64,000 nt of DNA from contig WGMT01000053.1 of assembly GCA_016124945.1 (NCBI GenBank), positions 62,001-126,000 on the forward strand. The letters run 5' to 3'. Each line of letters begins with the position of its first letter. The first letter of the stretch is position 1. The stretch is from a bacterium (GTDB lineage: Bacteria; Chloroflexota; Anaerolineae; Caldilineales; Caldilineaceae). The notes below the pieces were generated by a model. That model had not been told where the DNA came from, made no database searches, and saw nothing but the letters and a program-made list of their open reading frames with translations. A program made the translations under genes and the position numbers. Positions 1 to 9,229 of the stretch are shown here, piece by piece.

Positions 1-130
1 TCCAACGTGAAGTCCCCGGCACTTGCTTATCTGAACGCCTATGCCCTAACTCCCCCGCAGAAAGCAGCGGAGGGCGGACTGTTGACGTTTGCGCCTCGTC
101 GGTCGCGTTGTGGGTATCTCCAATGCCGCA

Positions 131-3100
131 TCACTTCGTCAACGCGTCAACGGCTCCCTCTCCGCCGCTTTTGGGCGGGAAGGGCTGGAGATTGGTTTCT
201 GCGCCCCCCAACACCGCCATCCGCCGCCGATAGCGCACATCGGGGATCTGCGCATACGCCTCCCCGTAACGGACCAACGCCACCGCCCCTGCCTCTTGAT
301 CCCCCAGCAGCCGCCAGCGCTCGAACAGAACGTCGGCCTGCGCTTCAGGACGTGTTGCCGCCGCCCCCAATTCGTCGAGGATCTGCCGCGCCGACGTCTT
401 GTCGATCAACGCCGCCAGGCGCGCCGACAGCAGACGTCCTTCAAAGAGGGTGTCGGCGCGGCCCACCTTGGTGGCCAAGGCCAACCCCTCCTCGTTCAAA
501 TGGCGCGCCACGTCCACTTCCTGGCGCAGAAGATGTAGGCGCGCCTTACGCACCATCAACTCACAGCGGTGGAATGGAATATTCAACGTCTCGTGCACCG
601 TCATCGCGCGCGCATAAAACGTCATCGCCCCGTCGTAGCGTCCTTCGTCTACGTGGACGACGCCGATGTTGCTCAGGTGACGTGCCACACAATCCCAGTT
701 GCCCAGTTCCTCGTCCAACGCCAGCGCCGCGTCATGACGCGCCAACGCCTGTGTCATCTTGCCCATGCGCCACAGGATCACACCCATGTTGCCCAGCGTA
801 ATCGCCTCACCACTGCGGTGGCCCACCTCCACCAAAATGGCGTGCGCTTCCTCGGTGGCGGCCAATCCGCGGCCAAAATCGCCGCTGTTCCAGTAGATCA
901 TGCCCAGGTTCGTCAAGCGAATGGCCATGCCCAGCCGATTGCCCAACTCGCGGTCGATGGCCAACGCCTCTTCGTAGTAGGTCGACGCCTGGGCGTGTTC
1001 GCCCTGGTCGATGTAGACAACGCCAATGTTGCTTAAATGACGCGCCACGTCGCCGCGGTTGCCCAGCGCCCGCGCCGCCGCCAACGCCTGTTGATGACAG
1101 GCCAGCGCCTCATCATATTGGCTTTGCTTGTAGTAGATCAGCCCCATGCTGCTCAAACACTGCGCCACCCCTCGCGGGTGATCCAACGCCTGCTCCAACT
1201 GCAACGCCCGCTTTTGATAGTTCAAAGCCTGCGCATAGTCGGCACGGTGCCAGAAGATCTGCCCGATACGGTTTAGCGCCTGTGCCTCGCCGTTACGATC
1301 CCCCAGTGCTTGGAAGATCGTCAACGCCTCTTCGCCACAGGCCAGACCAGCGTCGTACTCGCCGCGCATTCTCAGCAGATCCACTTGCAGCGTCAACCCA
1401 TATGCCCGCCAACTGCGGTGTTGTCTATCCGTCGATTTAGCCAGCCCGGCCAACGCCTCGGGCAGCAACGCCATTGCCCGATCCAGCTTTCCCTGCACGT
1501 TGATGAAACGTACCTGCTGCACCATCAGCCAACTGAGGAACGGCCTGATCGTCTCGTCGCCGCGTCCTGTTGCCGCTGCCGCCCCCATTGCGCCCACGCC
1601 CGCCACTGCGGTGGACAGGAGCTCCTCGCCCTCCTGCCAGTACCCCGCCAGTGACAACAACAGGGCCAGGCCCGATACGCTGCGCGCCAGATCGTCCACC
1701 TGGTTGTGGGTCACCGCCCAACGCCACGCCTGGCGGATGTTGTCCAGCGACTGACGGAGTTGCACCTGTATTTGTGGCAATGCCGGGCCGTAAAGCTTCT
1801 CTTCCTCACGCGCCACCAGATCGAGGAAGTAGCGACTGTGCCGTCGCTCTGCCTGTTCCGCCGCTGTTTCGCCGTTCACCTCCACTGGGGGCAGGCGCTG
1901 TAGCTGTTCCTCGGCGTACTGGCGCAGCAACTCGTGCAACACGTAACGCTGGCCGCTAGAACGCTGCAACAGCGCCCAATCTAGCAGGTTCGCCGCCTCT
2001 ACCGCCCCGCCGTCGCTTACAGCCAGCAGTGCCTCCAACGTGAAGTCGCCGCGAAAGACCGAAAGCTGCGCCAGCGTGTGCTGTTCCGCAGGCGAAAGTC
2101 GCTGCCACGAGTAGTCGAAGACGGCGCGCATGCTGCGGTGACGCTCCGGCAGGTTGCGCAGGGGAGTGGTCAAAAAATCGAGGCCACGGCGGATCTCCTC
2201 TTCGATGGCGGTGCAGGCCATCAAGCGTACCCACGTTGCCGCAATCTCCAACGCCAGCGGCATCCCCTGTACCAGTCGGCAAATGGAGGTGATGGCGCGC
2301 TGATCCACTGCGCTGGGGGTGAAGCCGGGCTGCATCAGCCGCGCCATCTGTACAAAAAGCCGCTGCCCGCTGTAACGCAGGAAGTCGTCCAGCGTTTGAG
2401 GCTGGGCACTGTTGGCGCGCTCCTCTTCTGGGGGGAAGCGCAACCCATCGACGCGGAAGCGCTGCTCGCCCATCAGGTTCAGCGGCAAGCGCGACGTCAC
2501 CAGCAACTGCACGCCGGAGGCATGCGCCAGGATGGCTTCGAGCAGTTCTACGCCATCGATCACATGTTCAAAGTTGTCGAAGACCAGCAGCATCTGCTTT
2601 TGGCGCAAAAAGTCGAGCACCTGGTTGCGTGCCGGGCCGCGCTCGTGTAGTTGCAGCGCCAGCGCCGAAGCCAGCGCCGATAGGATCAGATCCGGCTGCG
2701 TCACCGCGGCCAACGGCACAAAGTAGATGCCGTCGCTGTATTGGCTGTTGTGTGCGCCTGCGGTCAATTTCTGCGCGGTGTGGACGGCAAGGCGTGTCTT
2801 GCCGCTGCCGCCTGCGCCCAACAGAGAGACAATCCGCGTGGCCGGCTCAGCCAGGAAAGCCAGCACGTGCGCCGTCTCGTCTTCGCGGCCGTAGATGGGG
2901 GTGTAGAACAGGGGGAAGTTGTGTAACTGCACGCCGTGTGGCGTCTTCTCTGCTGGCGTCGTTGCCGGTTTTGCCGGCGCTTTGAGGCGTCCACTGCGAA
3001 TGGCCTGGTAGAGTTCGGTGGTCTCGGACGACGGTTCTACGCCCAACTCGCGCACCAATGCCTCGCCACAACGTTCGTATTGGGCCAACGCTTCACTCCG

Positions 3101-3769
3101 CCGACCATCCAGCGCCAGCGCCTGCATCAACTGCTGGTACGCTTCCTCGCGCCACGGTTCCAGCGCCACCTGTCTCGCCGCAAAGGTGTGCATCCGTGTG
3201 TAGTCGCCTTGTTCCCCGTAGGCCGACGCCAGCGACTGTAGCGCCGTCAACGCGCTGTGGTGTGTACGCTCGCGTTGGATCGTCTGCCATTCCACAAAGG
3301 GATCGGCCTCTTCCACGTGGAATCCCTGCAAAAACTCGCCGCGGTAGCGATCCACTGCGTCCGCCAGCCGCGCCAGACAGCCCGAACACTGGCTGAGCGC
3401 GCCATGATTGTGCGTGGCGGCGACGTTGATCTCTTCCTCAAAGCGCCACAGATCCACTGTCACCGCGGCGCTGTGTAGCGTCACGTTCTGGCGCGTCACC
3501 TCGATCACATGGGCAAAGAGATCAGGCGCTCGGCTGTCCAGGGCCAGGCGCAGACGGTAGAGCGACTGGCGCAGATTGCGCATGGCGTCGCTGTCGCTGT
3601 AGTCGGGCCAGAGCAACGTGGCCAACACTGCGCGCGGATGGGCGCGATCTGATTCCACGGCCAGGTAGGCAAGCAGTGCACGAATCTTGTCGGTGGCAAA
3701 ATCGTCAAAAGCTTCACCGTCTACGTGCACGGCAAACGAACCAAGAAAAGAGAGACTCAGTCGAGGCAT
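131..3769 (-). CDS. BTAD / NB-ARC / TPR transcriptional regulator (AfsR/MalT-like)
   Basis: About 1212 aa. The N-terminus looks like the winged-helix plus bacterial transcriptional activation (BTAD) pair: roughly residues 1-95 bind DNA and 95-245 form the helical BTAD part. A P-loop (LLGAGGSGKTRLA, near residue 320) and a Walker B-like LLVFDNFEHV (near 393) mark an NB-ARC/STAND ATPase. The last ~400 residues are tandem TPRs with repeated ALGNRxGxAxxLxNxG-type units. STAND regulators of this kind typically act as ligand-gated, ATP-dependent switches. I chose the ATG at 3769 because AAGGG lies 6 nt upstream and the protein then begins MPRLSLSFLG, as is usual for BTAD proteins; an ATG at 3775 and a longer upstream frame also exist. 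It is divergent from the small gene at 3980. Its target is unknown. Bases 1-130, downstream of its stop, show no gene. Confidence 0.88.
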   Translation of the reverse strand: MPRLSLSFLGSFAVHVDGEAFDDFATDKIRALLAYLAVESDRAHPRAVLATLLWPDYSDSDAMRNLRQSLYRLRLALDSRAPDLFAHVIEVTRQNVTLHSAAVTVDLWRFEEEINVAATHNHGALSQCSGCLARLADAVDRYRGEFLQGFHVEEADPFVEWQTIQRERTHHSALTALQSLASAYGEQGDYTRMHTFAARQVALEPWREEAYQQLMQALALDGRRSEALAQYERCGEALVRELGVEPSSETTELYQAIRSGRLKAPAKPATTPAEKTPHGVQLHNFPLFYTPIYGREDETAHVLAFLAEPATRIVSLLGAGGSGKTRLAVHTAQKLTAGAHNSQYSDGIYFVPLAAVTQPDLILSALASALALQLHERGPARNQVLDFLRQKQMLLVFDNFEHVIDGVELLEAILAHASGVQLLVTSRLPLNLMGEQRFRVDGLRFPPEEERANSAQPQTLDDFLRYSGQRLFVQMARLMQPGFTPSAVDQRAITSICRLVQGMPLALEIAATWVRLMACTAIEEEIRRGLDFLTTPLRNLPERHRSMRAVFDYSWQRLSPAEQHTLAQLSVFRGDFTLEALLAVSDGGAVEAANLLDWALLQRSSGQRYVLHELLRQYAEEQLQRLPPVEVNGETAAEQAERRHSRYFLDLVAREEEKLYGPALPQIQVQLRQSLDNIRQAWRWAVTHNQVDDLARSVSGLALLLSLAGYWQEGEELLSTAVAGVGAMGAAAATGRGDETIRPFLSWLMVQQVRFINVQGKLDRAMALLPEALAGLAKSTDRQHRSWRAYGLTLQVDLLRMRGEYDAGLACGEEALTIFQALGDRNGEAQALNRIGQIFWHRADYAQALNYQKRALQLEQALDHPRGVAQCLSSMGLIYYKQSQYDEALACHQQALAAARALGNRGDVARHLSNIGVVYIDQGEHAQASTYYEEALAIDRELGNRLGMAIRLTNLGMIYWNSGDFGRGLAATEEAHAILVEVGHRSGEAITLGNMGVILWRMGKMTQALARHDAALALDEELGNWDCVARHLSNIGVVHVDEGRYDGAMTFYARAMTVHETLNIPFHRCELMVRKARLHLLRQEVDVARHLNEEGLALATKVGRADTLFEGRLLSARLAALIDKTSARQILDELGAAATRPEAQADVLFERWRLLGDQEAGAVALVRYGEAYAQIPDVRYRRRMAVLGGAETNLQPFPPKSGGEGAVDALTK

Positions 3770-3892
3770 TGGCATCCCTTGTGGCGATGTGGCGGCGGGC
3801 TTGCTACGTTTTTGATACGCGGGTTGGGTAGAGTGTATGCGAAGTGTAAAGCATGCAGCGAGTAGACGACAAGCGAGAACAGTGCGTAGTAC

Positions 3893-3953
3893 GTAGTCCG
3901 TTCCGTATCTCCCGTCATGCTGCCATGTACACACAACATACTATACGGACTAC
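3893..3953. promoter_or_regulatory. Inverted repeat in the divergent regulator/small-gene intergenic region
   Basis: GTAGTCCGT at 3893-3901 faces ACGGACTAC at 3945-3953, between the BTAD regulator (minus) and the small gene (plus). A partial second copy (GTGCGTAGTACG) lies just left of the first arm. The position suits an operator for the divergent pair, but similar sequences also occur as dispersed repeats, so function is an inference. Confidence 0.3.
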
Positions 3954-3979
3954 GCACCCAATCTATTTCGGAGGCCCAC

Positions 3980-4204
3980 ATGACCCCCACCTCATCATCC
4001 ACCCATCGTTACGAACTCTTTCTGGTGCGGCTGTGGGCCGAAGGAGAACCTGCCCGCTGGCGCGCTTCGGCCCGCAATGTCCACACCGGCGAAGAGACCC
4101 ACTTCGCCAGCCCTGAGCGGCTTTTCGTCCACTTGCAGGCGCAGATGGATGGGAGGGGGAGTATTGAGGGGACAAGATTGTTGTCAGATCTGGATAATTC
4201 GTAA
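3980..4204 (+). CDS. Small conserved-type protein beside BTAD regulator, function unknown
   Basis: A 74-aa protein. The start is well supported: GGAGG sits 6 nt before the ATG at 3980. The core RYELFLVRLWAEG... WRAS...TGE...FASPERLF resembles, from memory, short Chloroflexota proteins with an RLW...WRAS...TGE..FAS signature found next to BTAD/TPR regulators; that recollection is not checked. No signal peptide, membrane segment or metal motif is visible. It is divergent from the large regulator at 3769 with about 210 bp between them, so a regulatory partnership is plausible. The last ~18 codons run into a dispersed repeat and may not be conserved. Confidence 0.6.
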   Translation: MTPTSSSTHRYELFLVRLWAEGEPARWRASARNVHTGEETHFASPERLFVHLQAQMDGRGSIEGTRLLSDLDNS

Positions 4205-4303
4205 TGCGTAATCCGTAATTTGTCGACTGTGTTACTGCCCAATAGCAGCACAACTTTGTCAACGAATTACGCATCACGAATTACGCATCACGAATTACGC
4301 ATC
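4191..4303. repeat. Dispersed TAATGCGTAAT-type palindromic repeat, copy 1
   Basis: ATTCGTAATGCGTAATCCG near 4195 faces three tandem 14-bp units (ACGAATTACGCATC) at 4262-4303, forming a large imperfect inverted repeat between convergent genes. Related copies lie at about 14336, 16874 and 43050. Confidence 0.75.
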
Positions 4304-4358
4304 ACTCACCATCATCCAGGACAACCACACCCTGTCCCGCAAATTCATCCAACTCATT

Positions 4359-5783
4359 CTACTCTGTTTTCTTTTCCTCAGAGACGATGCCGATCTCAGG
4401 CCGTTCGATCTCTTCCTCGTCGCCGGTGAGGCGGGCGATTACCAGGGTTTGCATCCGCTCCAGTGACGAATCGGCAAAATGTCTTTGGACACGCCGTCCT
4501 AGCAGGGCGAAGCCGAAGCGGTAGAAGGGATTGCGGATCTCCGCTGTGGTTGAGTAGGATTTTACCCGAAATTCCACTTTGCCCGTCTCCAGGAATTTCC
4601 ACACCTCGAAGGTGATCTCTCCTCGTTCAAAGTGACCTTGCAGCGTGTGGTAGCCGTATCCCCACACCTGTGCCTCTCCTCGGTCGGGGTCGGTGCGCAC
4701 TTCGTCGATGACCCGGCTGATGCGCACGCCGAAGTAGAAGGTGAAGCCAAGATAGCGCGCCTCCAGCAACATGACACGACTAGACAGCGGCTCGTCGGGC
4801 ATGTAGATCCCCCGGATGAGTTTCGGATCGGGGAATTCGTAGTTGAGCAGCACCTCTTTGGCCTGTTCCCAGATGCCGCCAGGTTCGGGCGGGCCGGGAT
4901 CTTCGTCGGGAAGATCGGTGGCGTAGGCGTCCATGCGCCATTGCCCCGACTCGATGAAGTCCTCGCGCTTGTCCAACTCAAAGTTGAGCGCAGCGTCGCG
5001 TAGCGATTGCAGACGCGGGTAATATTGTTGCCAATGATCCAGATCGCCGGGCTGGTTGCTACGGAAGTGATCCCACGGCACCCGATGGGTCATCACATGC
5101 ACTTCGTCTACGGCTTTGCCTTTGCTCACCTCCACCACCCGCTGACAGAAGTAGACCCACATGCGTGTCTGGCCGATGCGTGCAAAGGGCAGACGGTTGT
5201 AGAAGAAGTCGACGATCCAATCGCGGCTGCGCGACCAGGATCGAATCTCGAATCGCACCAGATCCGCTTTGTCTGGATGGTCGATCAGGCGAAATTGGAT
5301 CTCACCGGCCTCCATGTGATGGTTCAGCGTGATGAACGAAAACGAGGTCTCCGTTACGTCGATGACACGGACAGGACCATTCCACGGCCCGGTAATGTGG
5401 ACACGGAAGTCGTCGCCCGTCGCCAGCCCCTTACTTTCGGTGTTGGTGAGTTTTTGAAAGATGCCCATTTCCCATGCGGTGAAGGTGTTGAGCTGTTCGG
5501 TGATCTTCGTCATCAACGCTTCTTTCGACATGGAGACATCAGCAATGTCGATATAGTAACGCCGGTGAAAGAGCGGCCCCACGCCATGATGAATAAACTG
5601 GGGCGGCAGGTCACCGGCGAAGACCCACGATTCGAGTACGTGGGGCGTGGCGCTGGTAAAGTTTATATCCAGTTCAACTTCCGTAACCGGAATGCTAAGA
5701 TGGCGCACAATGCGCCAGAGAACAAAGGCAACGAAGGCAATTGCGGCAATGACTGCGGCAATTTCTTTGGGGAATCTTTTCAT
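4359..5783 (-). CDS. Membrane-anchored protein with two DUF1990-like domains
   Basis: About 474 aa from the ATG at 5783, which begins MKRFPKEIAAV and leads directly into one N-terminal hydrophobic helix. An upstream ATG at 5822 would add 13 residues, and neither start has a strong ribosome site. Two halves look related: each carries a GEIxFxxW/L...VRFEI/VEFRV..S.S..........R motif followed by an FARIGQTR or ALLGRRVQRH segment, which resembles the DUF1990 fold. The catalytic role, if any, is unknown; DUF1990 proteins are uncharacterised. The gene is convergent with the small gene at 3980 and divergent from the ABC permease at 6005. Confidence 0.55.
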   Translation of the reverse strand: MKRFPKEIAAVIAAIAFVAFVLWRIVRHLSIPVTEVELDINFTSATPHVLESWVFAGDLPPQFIHHGVGPLFHRRYYIDIADVSMSKEALMTKITEQLNTFTAWEMGIFQKLTNTESKGLATGDDFRVHITGPWNGPVRVIDVTETSFSFITLNHHMEAGEIQFRLIDHPDKADLVRFEIRSWSRSRDWIVDFFYNRLPFARIGQTRMWVYFCQRVVEVSKGKAVDEVHVMTHRVPWDHFRSNQPGDLDHWQQYYPRLQSLRDAALNFELDKREDFIESGQWRMDAYATDLPDEDPGPPEPGGIWEQAKEVLLNYEFPDPKLIRGIYMPDEPLSSRVMLLEARYLGFTFYFGVRISRVIDEVRTDPDRGEAQVWGYGYHTLQGHFERGEITFEVWKFLETGKVEFRVKSYSTTAEIRNPFYRFGFALLGRRVQRHFADSSLERMQTLVIARLTGDEEEIERPEIGIVSEEKKTE

Positions 5784-6004
5784 AACCTGCACTTTCTTGA
5801 ATCGAAAAACATTTGCAACCAAAGTTTTCTAGGGCGTCAATGCACCCTCAGCCATTTTATCAACGACTCCGCGCACAAAAGATACAGATCTCGGTACATA
5901 AAGGCCGAATCCACGTTTTGTGGATGTATCGTGTGTGCTGTTTCGGTACAATCAAGCCAGCGTTATGCACTTAGCGCGAGAATCACTAAATGAGGACATC
6001 TCCT

Positions 6005-6742
6005 ATGTCTCGTACACTGTTACTGATCCGCTCCCTCGGCCCTGTGGACCTGAAATCGGTGGCTCGGGATTCGTTGCTCTTAATGGTCTCGTTTGGCGCG
6101 CTGATCCTGGCTGTCGTCTTCCGCTTCGTGGTGCCCTTTGTCACCGACTGGATGCGCGCCGACTATGCCATCGAATTGATGCCCTACCATCCGCTCTTTG
6201 CCAGTGTGATCGTCCTGTTGGTGCCGGGGCTGGTGGGTGTGGTGGTGGGGCTCTTGCTGCTCGATGAACGCGACGAACACACGCTGACGGCACTGTTGGT
6301 GACGCCGGTGCCGCTCTCGTCTTACCTGATGTACAGATTGGGGTTGCCGGTGGTGCTCTCGTTTGTGTTGACGCCGGTGATGGTCAATGTAGCGGGGCTG
6401 GCCCTGATTCCGACAGGACAATTGCTGCTGCTTTCGGCGCTTTCGGCCATTTCGGGGGCAACTACGGCGCTGCTGCTCGCCGCCTTCGCCGAAAACAAGG
6501 TGACGGGGCTGGCCGTGCTCAAAGGCATTCAGGGCCTGCAAATGCTGCCCCTGATCGCCTACTTCGTCGCCACCCCGTGGCAGTGGACGGCGGGCATCAT
6601 CCCCTCGTATTGGCCGCTGGTGGTCTACTGGCGCATGGATGCCGGGGAAGGATACCTCGGTTACTGGGTGGTCGGCATGATCCTCAACCTGGGGCTGTTG
6701 TACGTCCTGGCGCGGCGCTACGAACGAGGATTACGATCTTAG
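6005..6742 (+). CDS. ABC-2 type transporter permease subunit
   Basis: A 245-aa integral membrane protein with about six hydrophobic segments. The sequence LLLLDERDEHTLTALLVTP matches the cytoplasmic loop of ABC-2 permeases, where a similar motif contacts the ATPase. The overall look is like permeases of fluoroquinolone or antibiotic exporters. GAGGA 8 nt upstream supports the ATG at 6005 over one at 5990. No ATPase gene is adjacent in this window, so its partner must be encoded elsewhere or it is an orphan. Substrate unknown. Confidence 0.7.
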   Translation: MSRTLLLIRSLGPVDLKSVARDSLLLMVSFGALILAVVFRFVVPFVTDWMRADYAIELMPYHPLFASVIVLLVPGLVGVVVGLLLLDERDEHTLTALLVTPVPLSSYLMYRLGLPVVLSFVLTPVMVNVAGLALIPTGQLLLLSALSAISGATTALLLAAFAENKVTGLAVLKGIQGLQMLPLIAYFVATPWQWTAGIIPSYWPLVVYWRMDAGEGYLGYWVVGMILNLGLLYVLARRYERGLRS

Positions 6743-6750
6743 ATTTCTTC

Positions 6751-6797
6751 ACCGCAAAGGCGCAAAGGGCACTTCGCGTCCTTTGCGCCTTTGCGGT
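6751..6797. terminator. Perfect 18-bp hairpin between convergent genes
   Basis: Arms 6751-6768 and 6780-6797 are perfectly complementary (ACCGCAAAGGCGCAAAGG and its complement) with an 11-nt loop. It lies between the ABC permease (plus) and glcF (minus), where a bidirectional terminator is expected. U-tracts are poor, and the arm sequence also resembles a dispersed repeat. Confidence 0.55.
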
Positions 6798-6807
6798 AAA
6801 ACCTCTC

Positions 6808-8073
6808 CTAGCCTTTCTTCTCGTAGACCCAATCGAGCAGTTCAATCGTGTGCATGATGGGCAGGTTGGCCCCCTGACGCGCCAGGTGCGTACTGATCTG
6901 TGTCATGCAGCCGATGTTGCCTGTGGCGATGATCTCCGCGCCGGTGCTGAGGATGGCTGCGGCCTTGCGCTCTCCCAGTTGACGGGCGATGTCCGGCTGC
7001 TCGATATTGTACGTCCCCGCGGAGCCGCAGCAGATGTCACCTTCGGGGATGGCGACGAGTTTCAGGTTGGGGATGGCGCTAAGGATCTGCCGTGGTGCAT
7101 CAAACACACCCTGGGCATGGGCCAGGTGACAGGCATCGTGGTAGGCCACGGTCATGGGGGTGGAAAGTGGCGGCGGCGTCTCAATGCCCAACTGCGCCAG
7201 GAAGACGCTCACATCTTGCACCTTCGCGGCAAAGTGGCGGGCGGCGTCCTCGTGCGGGGTGCCTGCAAAGAGGAGCGGGTATTCGTGCATGCCCGAGCCA
7301 CAGCCGGCGGCGTTGGTGATGATGGCATCCACACTTTGTAGATCAAAGGCTTGCAGATTGCGCACAGCCAGCCCACGCGCCTGTGCGGCCTCGCCCACAT
7401 GCATGGAGAGCGCACCACAGCAGCCCTGATCCGGTGGGATCAGCACTTCGACGCCGTTGCGCGCCAGCACACGCAGGGTGGCCCAATTGATTTGCGGCGA
7501 AAGGATCTGCTGCACACAGCCTGCCAGCAGCGCAACCCGCGCCCGTCGCGTCCCCTGGGCGTGGTAGATGGCGGGGAGCGGACGGCTGGGCTGCATCTCG
7601 CTGGGTAGCAGATCGAGCATGGTACCCAGCGCCGAAGGTAAGAAATTACGCAACGGCTTGCCCAGCTTACCGAGTGTCGCCGCGGCGCGGAAGCGGCCCG
7701 GATAGGGCAGCGTCTGCGTCGTCATCAAGCGCGTCATGCGTTCGAGGGGATCGCGGCTGCGCTTTGCCTCGCTCATGGCGCGGAAGGGCGTGATCAACTC
7801 CCCATATTCCACACCCGACGGGCAGGCCGTCACACAGCCGAGGCAGCCCAGGCAACGGTCGATGTGAGGCAACACTTCGTCTAGTGTGAGGTTGCCTTCC
7901 AGCACGCCCTTCATGAGCACAATACGCCCGCGCGGGGAATCCATTTCTTCGCCCAATACCAGATAGGTGGGGCAGGCAGGCAGACAAAAGCCGCAGTGGA
8001 CACAGGCTTCCACGGCTTCGGCCATGGCGTGTCCTTGTGGGCCTAGTGTTTCTAACGGAATTTCGTGTCGCAA
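6808..8073 (-). CDS. glcF: Glycolate oxidase iron-sulfur subunit GlcF
   Basis: 421 aa. Two ferredoxin-type 4Fe-4S motifs are clear: CVHCGFCLPACP (Cys 24/27/30/34) and CLGCLGCVTACP (Cys 74/77/80/84). Two cysteine-rich CCG domains follow, including GCVQQ, QGCCGALSMH and GDICCGSAGTY. This is the layout of GlcF, which passes electrons from the flavin subunits to the quinone pool. The start is TTG at 8073 with GGGAG 6 nt upstream, placed one base after the glcE stop, so translation is probably coupled. It is the last gene of the glc cluster. A related heterodisulfide-reductase-like or lactate oxidase subunit is the main alternative, but the glcD and glcE neighbours favour glycolate. Confidence 0.85.
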   Translation of the reverse strand: MRHEIPLETLGPQGHAMAEAVEACVHCGFCLPACPTYLVLGEEMDSPRGRIVLMKGVLEGNLTLDEVLPHIDRCLGCLGCVTACPSGVEYGELITPFRAMSEAKRSRDPLERMTRLMTTQTLPYPGRFRAAATLGKLGKPLRNFLPSALGTMLDLLPSEMQPSRPLPAIYHAQGTRRARVALLAGCVQQILSPQINWATLRVLARNGVEVLIPPDQGCCGALSMHVGEAAQARGLAVRNLQAFDLQSVDAIITNAAGCGSGMHEYPLLFAGTPHEDAARHFAAKVQDVSVFLAQLGIETPPPLSTPMTVAYHDACHLAHAQGVFDAPRQILSAIPNLKLVAIPEGDICCGSAGTYNIEQPDIARQLGERKAAAILSTGAEIIATGNIGCMTQISTHLARQGANLPIMHTIELLDWVYEKKG

Positions 8074-8074
8074 C

Positions 8075-9229
8075 TCAGTCTCCCTCGTTTACATTGGCCT
8101 TGACGGGATAGGCATCGAGCACGGCGAACTTGTTCATCGGGTCCAGTGTTGATGCCACCCGCTGCACCAGGGCGCGCCCTGGCAGGTGACCTATCCACGG
8201 GCGCTGTGCCATCCCCAGCAGGCAAAGGCCCGCCAATTGACGGCGCTGGAGCAGACTTTCCAGGCCGTCGATCGGCGCTTTCCATGCCACCCAGGCCGTG
8301 TTGCCGCCTGCGCTGTAGCGGCGGATGGCCCCCTGCCGCGCCAGTTCGGCGTCGAACGTGCGGATGCGCGCCGGCGTCACCGGGATTTTGACCAGTGTGG
8401 CGTCGTCGCCGCACCAACTCATGCGCTTCATCTCAGGCCAATGGGGCGCGGGGTTGTCCGCGCCATGACGTTCCATGTGCTGCGGCGCGTCGGCGGCGCT
8501 GAGCAGCGCCGCCAACCGTTCCAGCCGGTCGGGCAGGGCGTTGGGCAGGCCACCCAGCCGCACCCAGAGGACAATGCCGTCGGCCAATGGTGCCAGATCG
8601 AGGGCGTCGATGTCGAATTTGCTCTTGGCCAGGCGGTTGAGGGCGTCGAGCGCCGGGTTGAGGTCGGCATAGACGGCGCGGAGCGTGCCCGTGGCTGGTG
8701 GTGCAGGGAAGACTTTGAAGGTCAACTCGGTGAGGATGCCCAGTTTGCCCAGGCTGCCCACCATCAGTTTGGGGAAGTCGAAGCCGGCGGCGTTTTTTAC
8801 CACATTGCCGCCGCCGCGCACCTCTTCGCCGCGCCCATCTACAAAGCGGATGCCGATGAGGAAGTCGCGCACGCCACCGTAGCGGAAGCGGCCTGGCCCA
8901 CTCAGCCCGGCGGCAACTGTGCCGCCCAGGGTTGCGCCGTCTTCGGCCAGCGGTGGATCAAAGGGCAGGTACTGTCCCTTTTCGGCCAGCATCGCCTCTA
9001 CCTCGGTCAGCGGTGTGGCGGCTTTGGCGGTGAAGGTGAACTCACCGGGATCGTAGACAGTCACCCCGCGCAGCGCCGAGAGATCGAGCAGGGTTGTTTG
9101 ATCGATCGGCGTCGAAAGGACGGGTTTACTGCCGCCCCCGCGCACGCCGATGCGGCTGTGGCCGCGCACAGCGTCTTGAATTTCGGCCACGGTTTCAACT
9201 TTGATGAAGGTGTTTTCTAGTGTCGTCAT
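8075..9229 (-). CDS. glcE: Glycolate oxidase FAD-binding subunit GlcE
   Basis: 384 aa. An FAD-binding type 4 (PCMH) domain fills the N-terminal ~210 residues, with IGVRGGGSK, a TLGGTVAAGLSGPGR glycine-rich stretch and GNVVKNAAGFDFPKLMVG, the last being a GlcE-like signature. GlcE is a shortened relative of GlcD and works with GlcD and GlcF in oxidation of glycolate to glyoxylate. The ATG at 9229 overlaps the stop of the upstream phosphodiesterase gene as ATGA. It is read between that gene and glcF. Confidence 0.82.
   Translation of the reverse strand: MTTLENTFIKVETVAEIQDAVRGHSRIGVRGGGSKPVLSTPIDQTTLLDLSALRGVTVYDPGEFTFTAKAATPLTEVEAMLAEKGQYLPFDPPLAEDGATLGGTVAAGLSGPGRFRYGGVRDFLIGIRFVDGRGEEVRGGGNVVKNAAGFDFPKLMVGSLGKLGILTELTFKVFPAPPATGTLRAVYADLNPALDALNRLAKSKFDIDALDLAPLADGIVLWVRLGGLPNALPDRLERLAALLSAADAPQHMERHGADNPAPHWPEMKRMSWCGDDATLVKIPVTPARIRTFDAELARQGAIRRYSAGGNTAWVAWKAPIDGLESLLQRRQLAGLCLLGMAQRPWIGHLPGRALVQRVASTLDPMNKFAVLDAYPVKANVNEGD

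Noticed and set aside
6743..6807. Attachment or recombination site
   Set aside because: The perfect hairpin between convergent genes is explained as a terminator or dispersed repeat; no integrase or duplicated flank is present.
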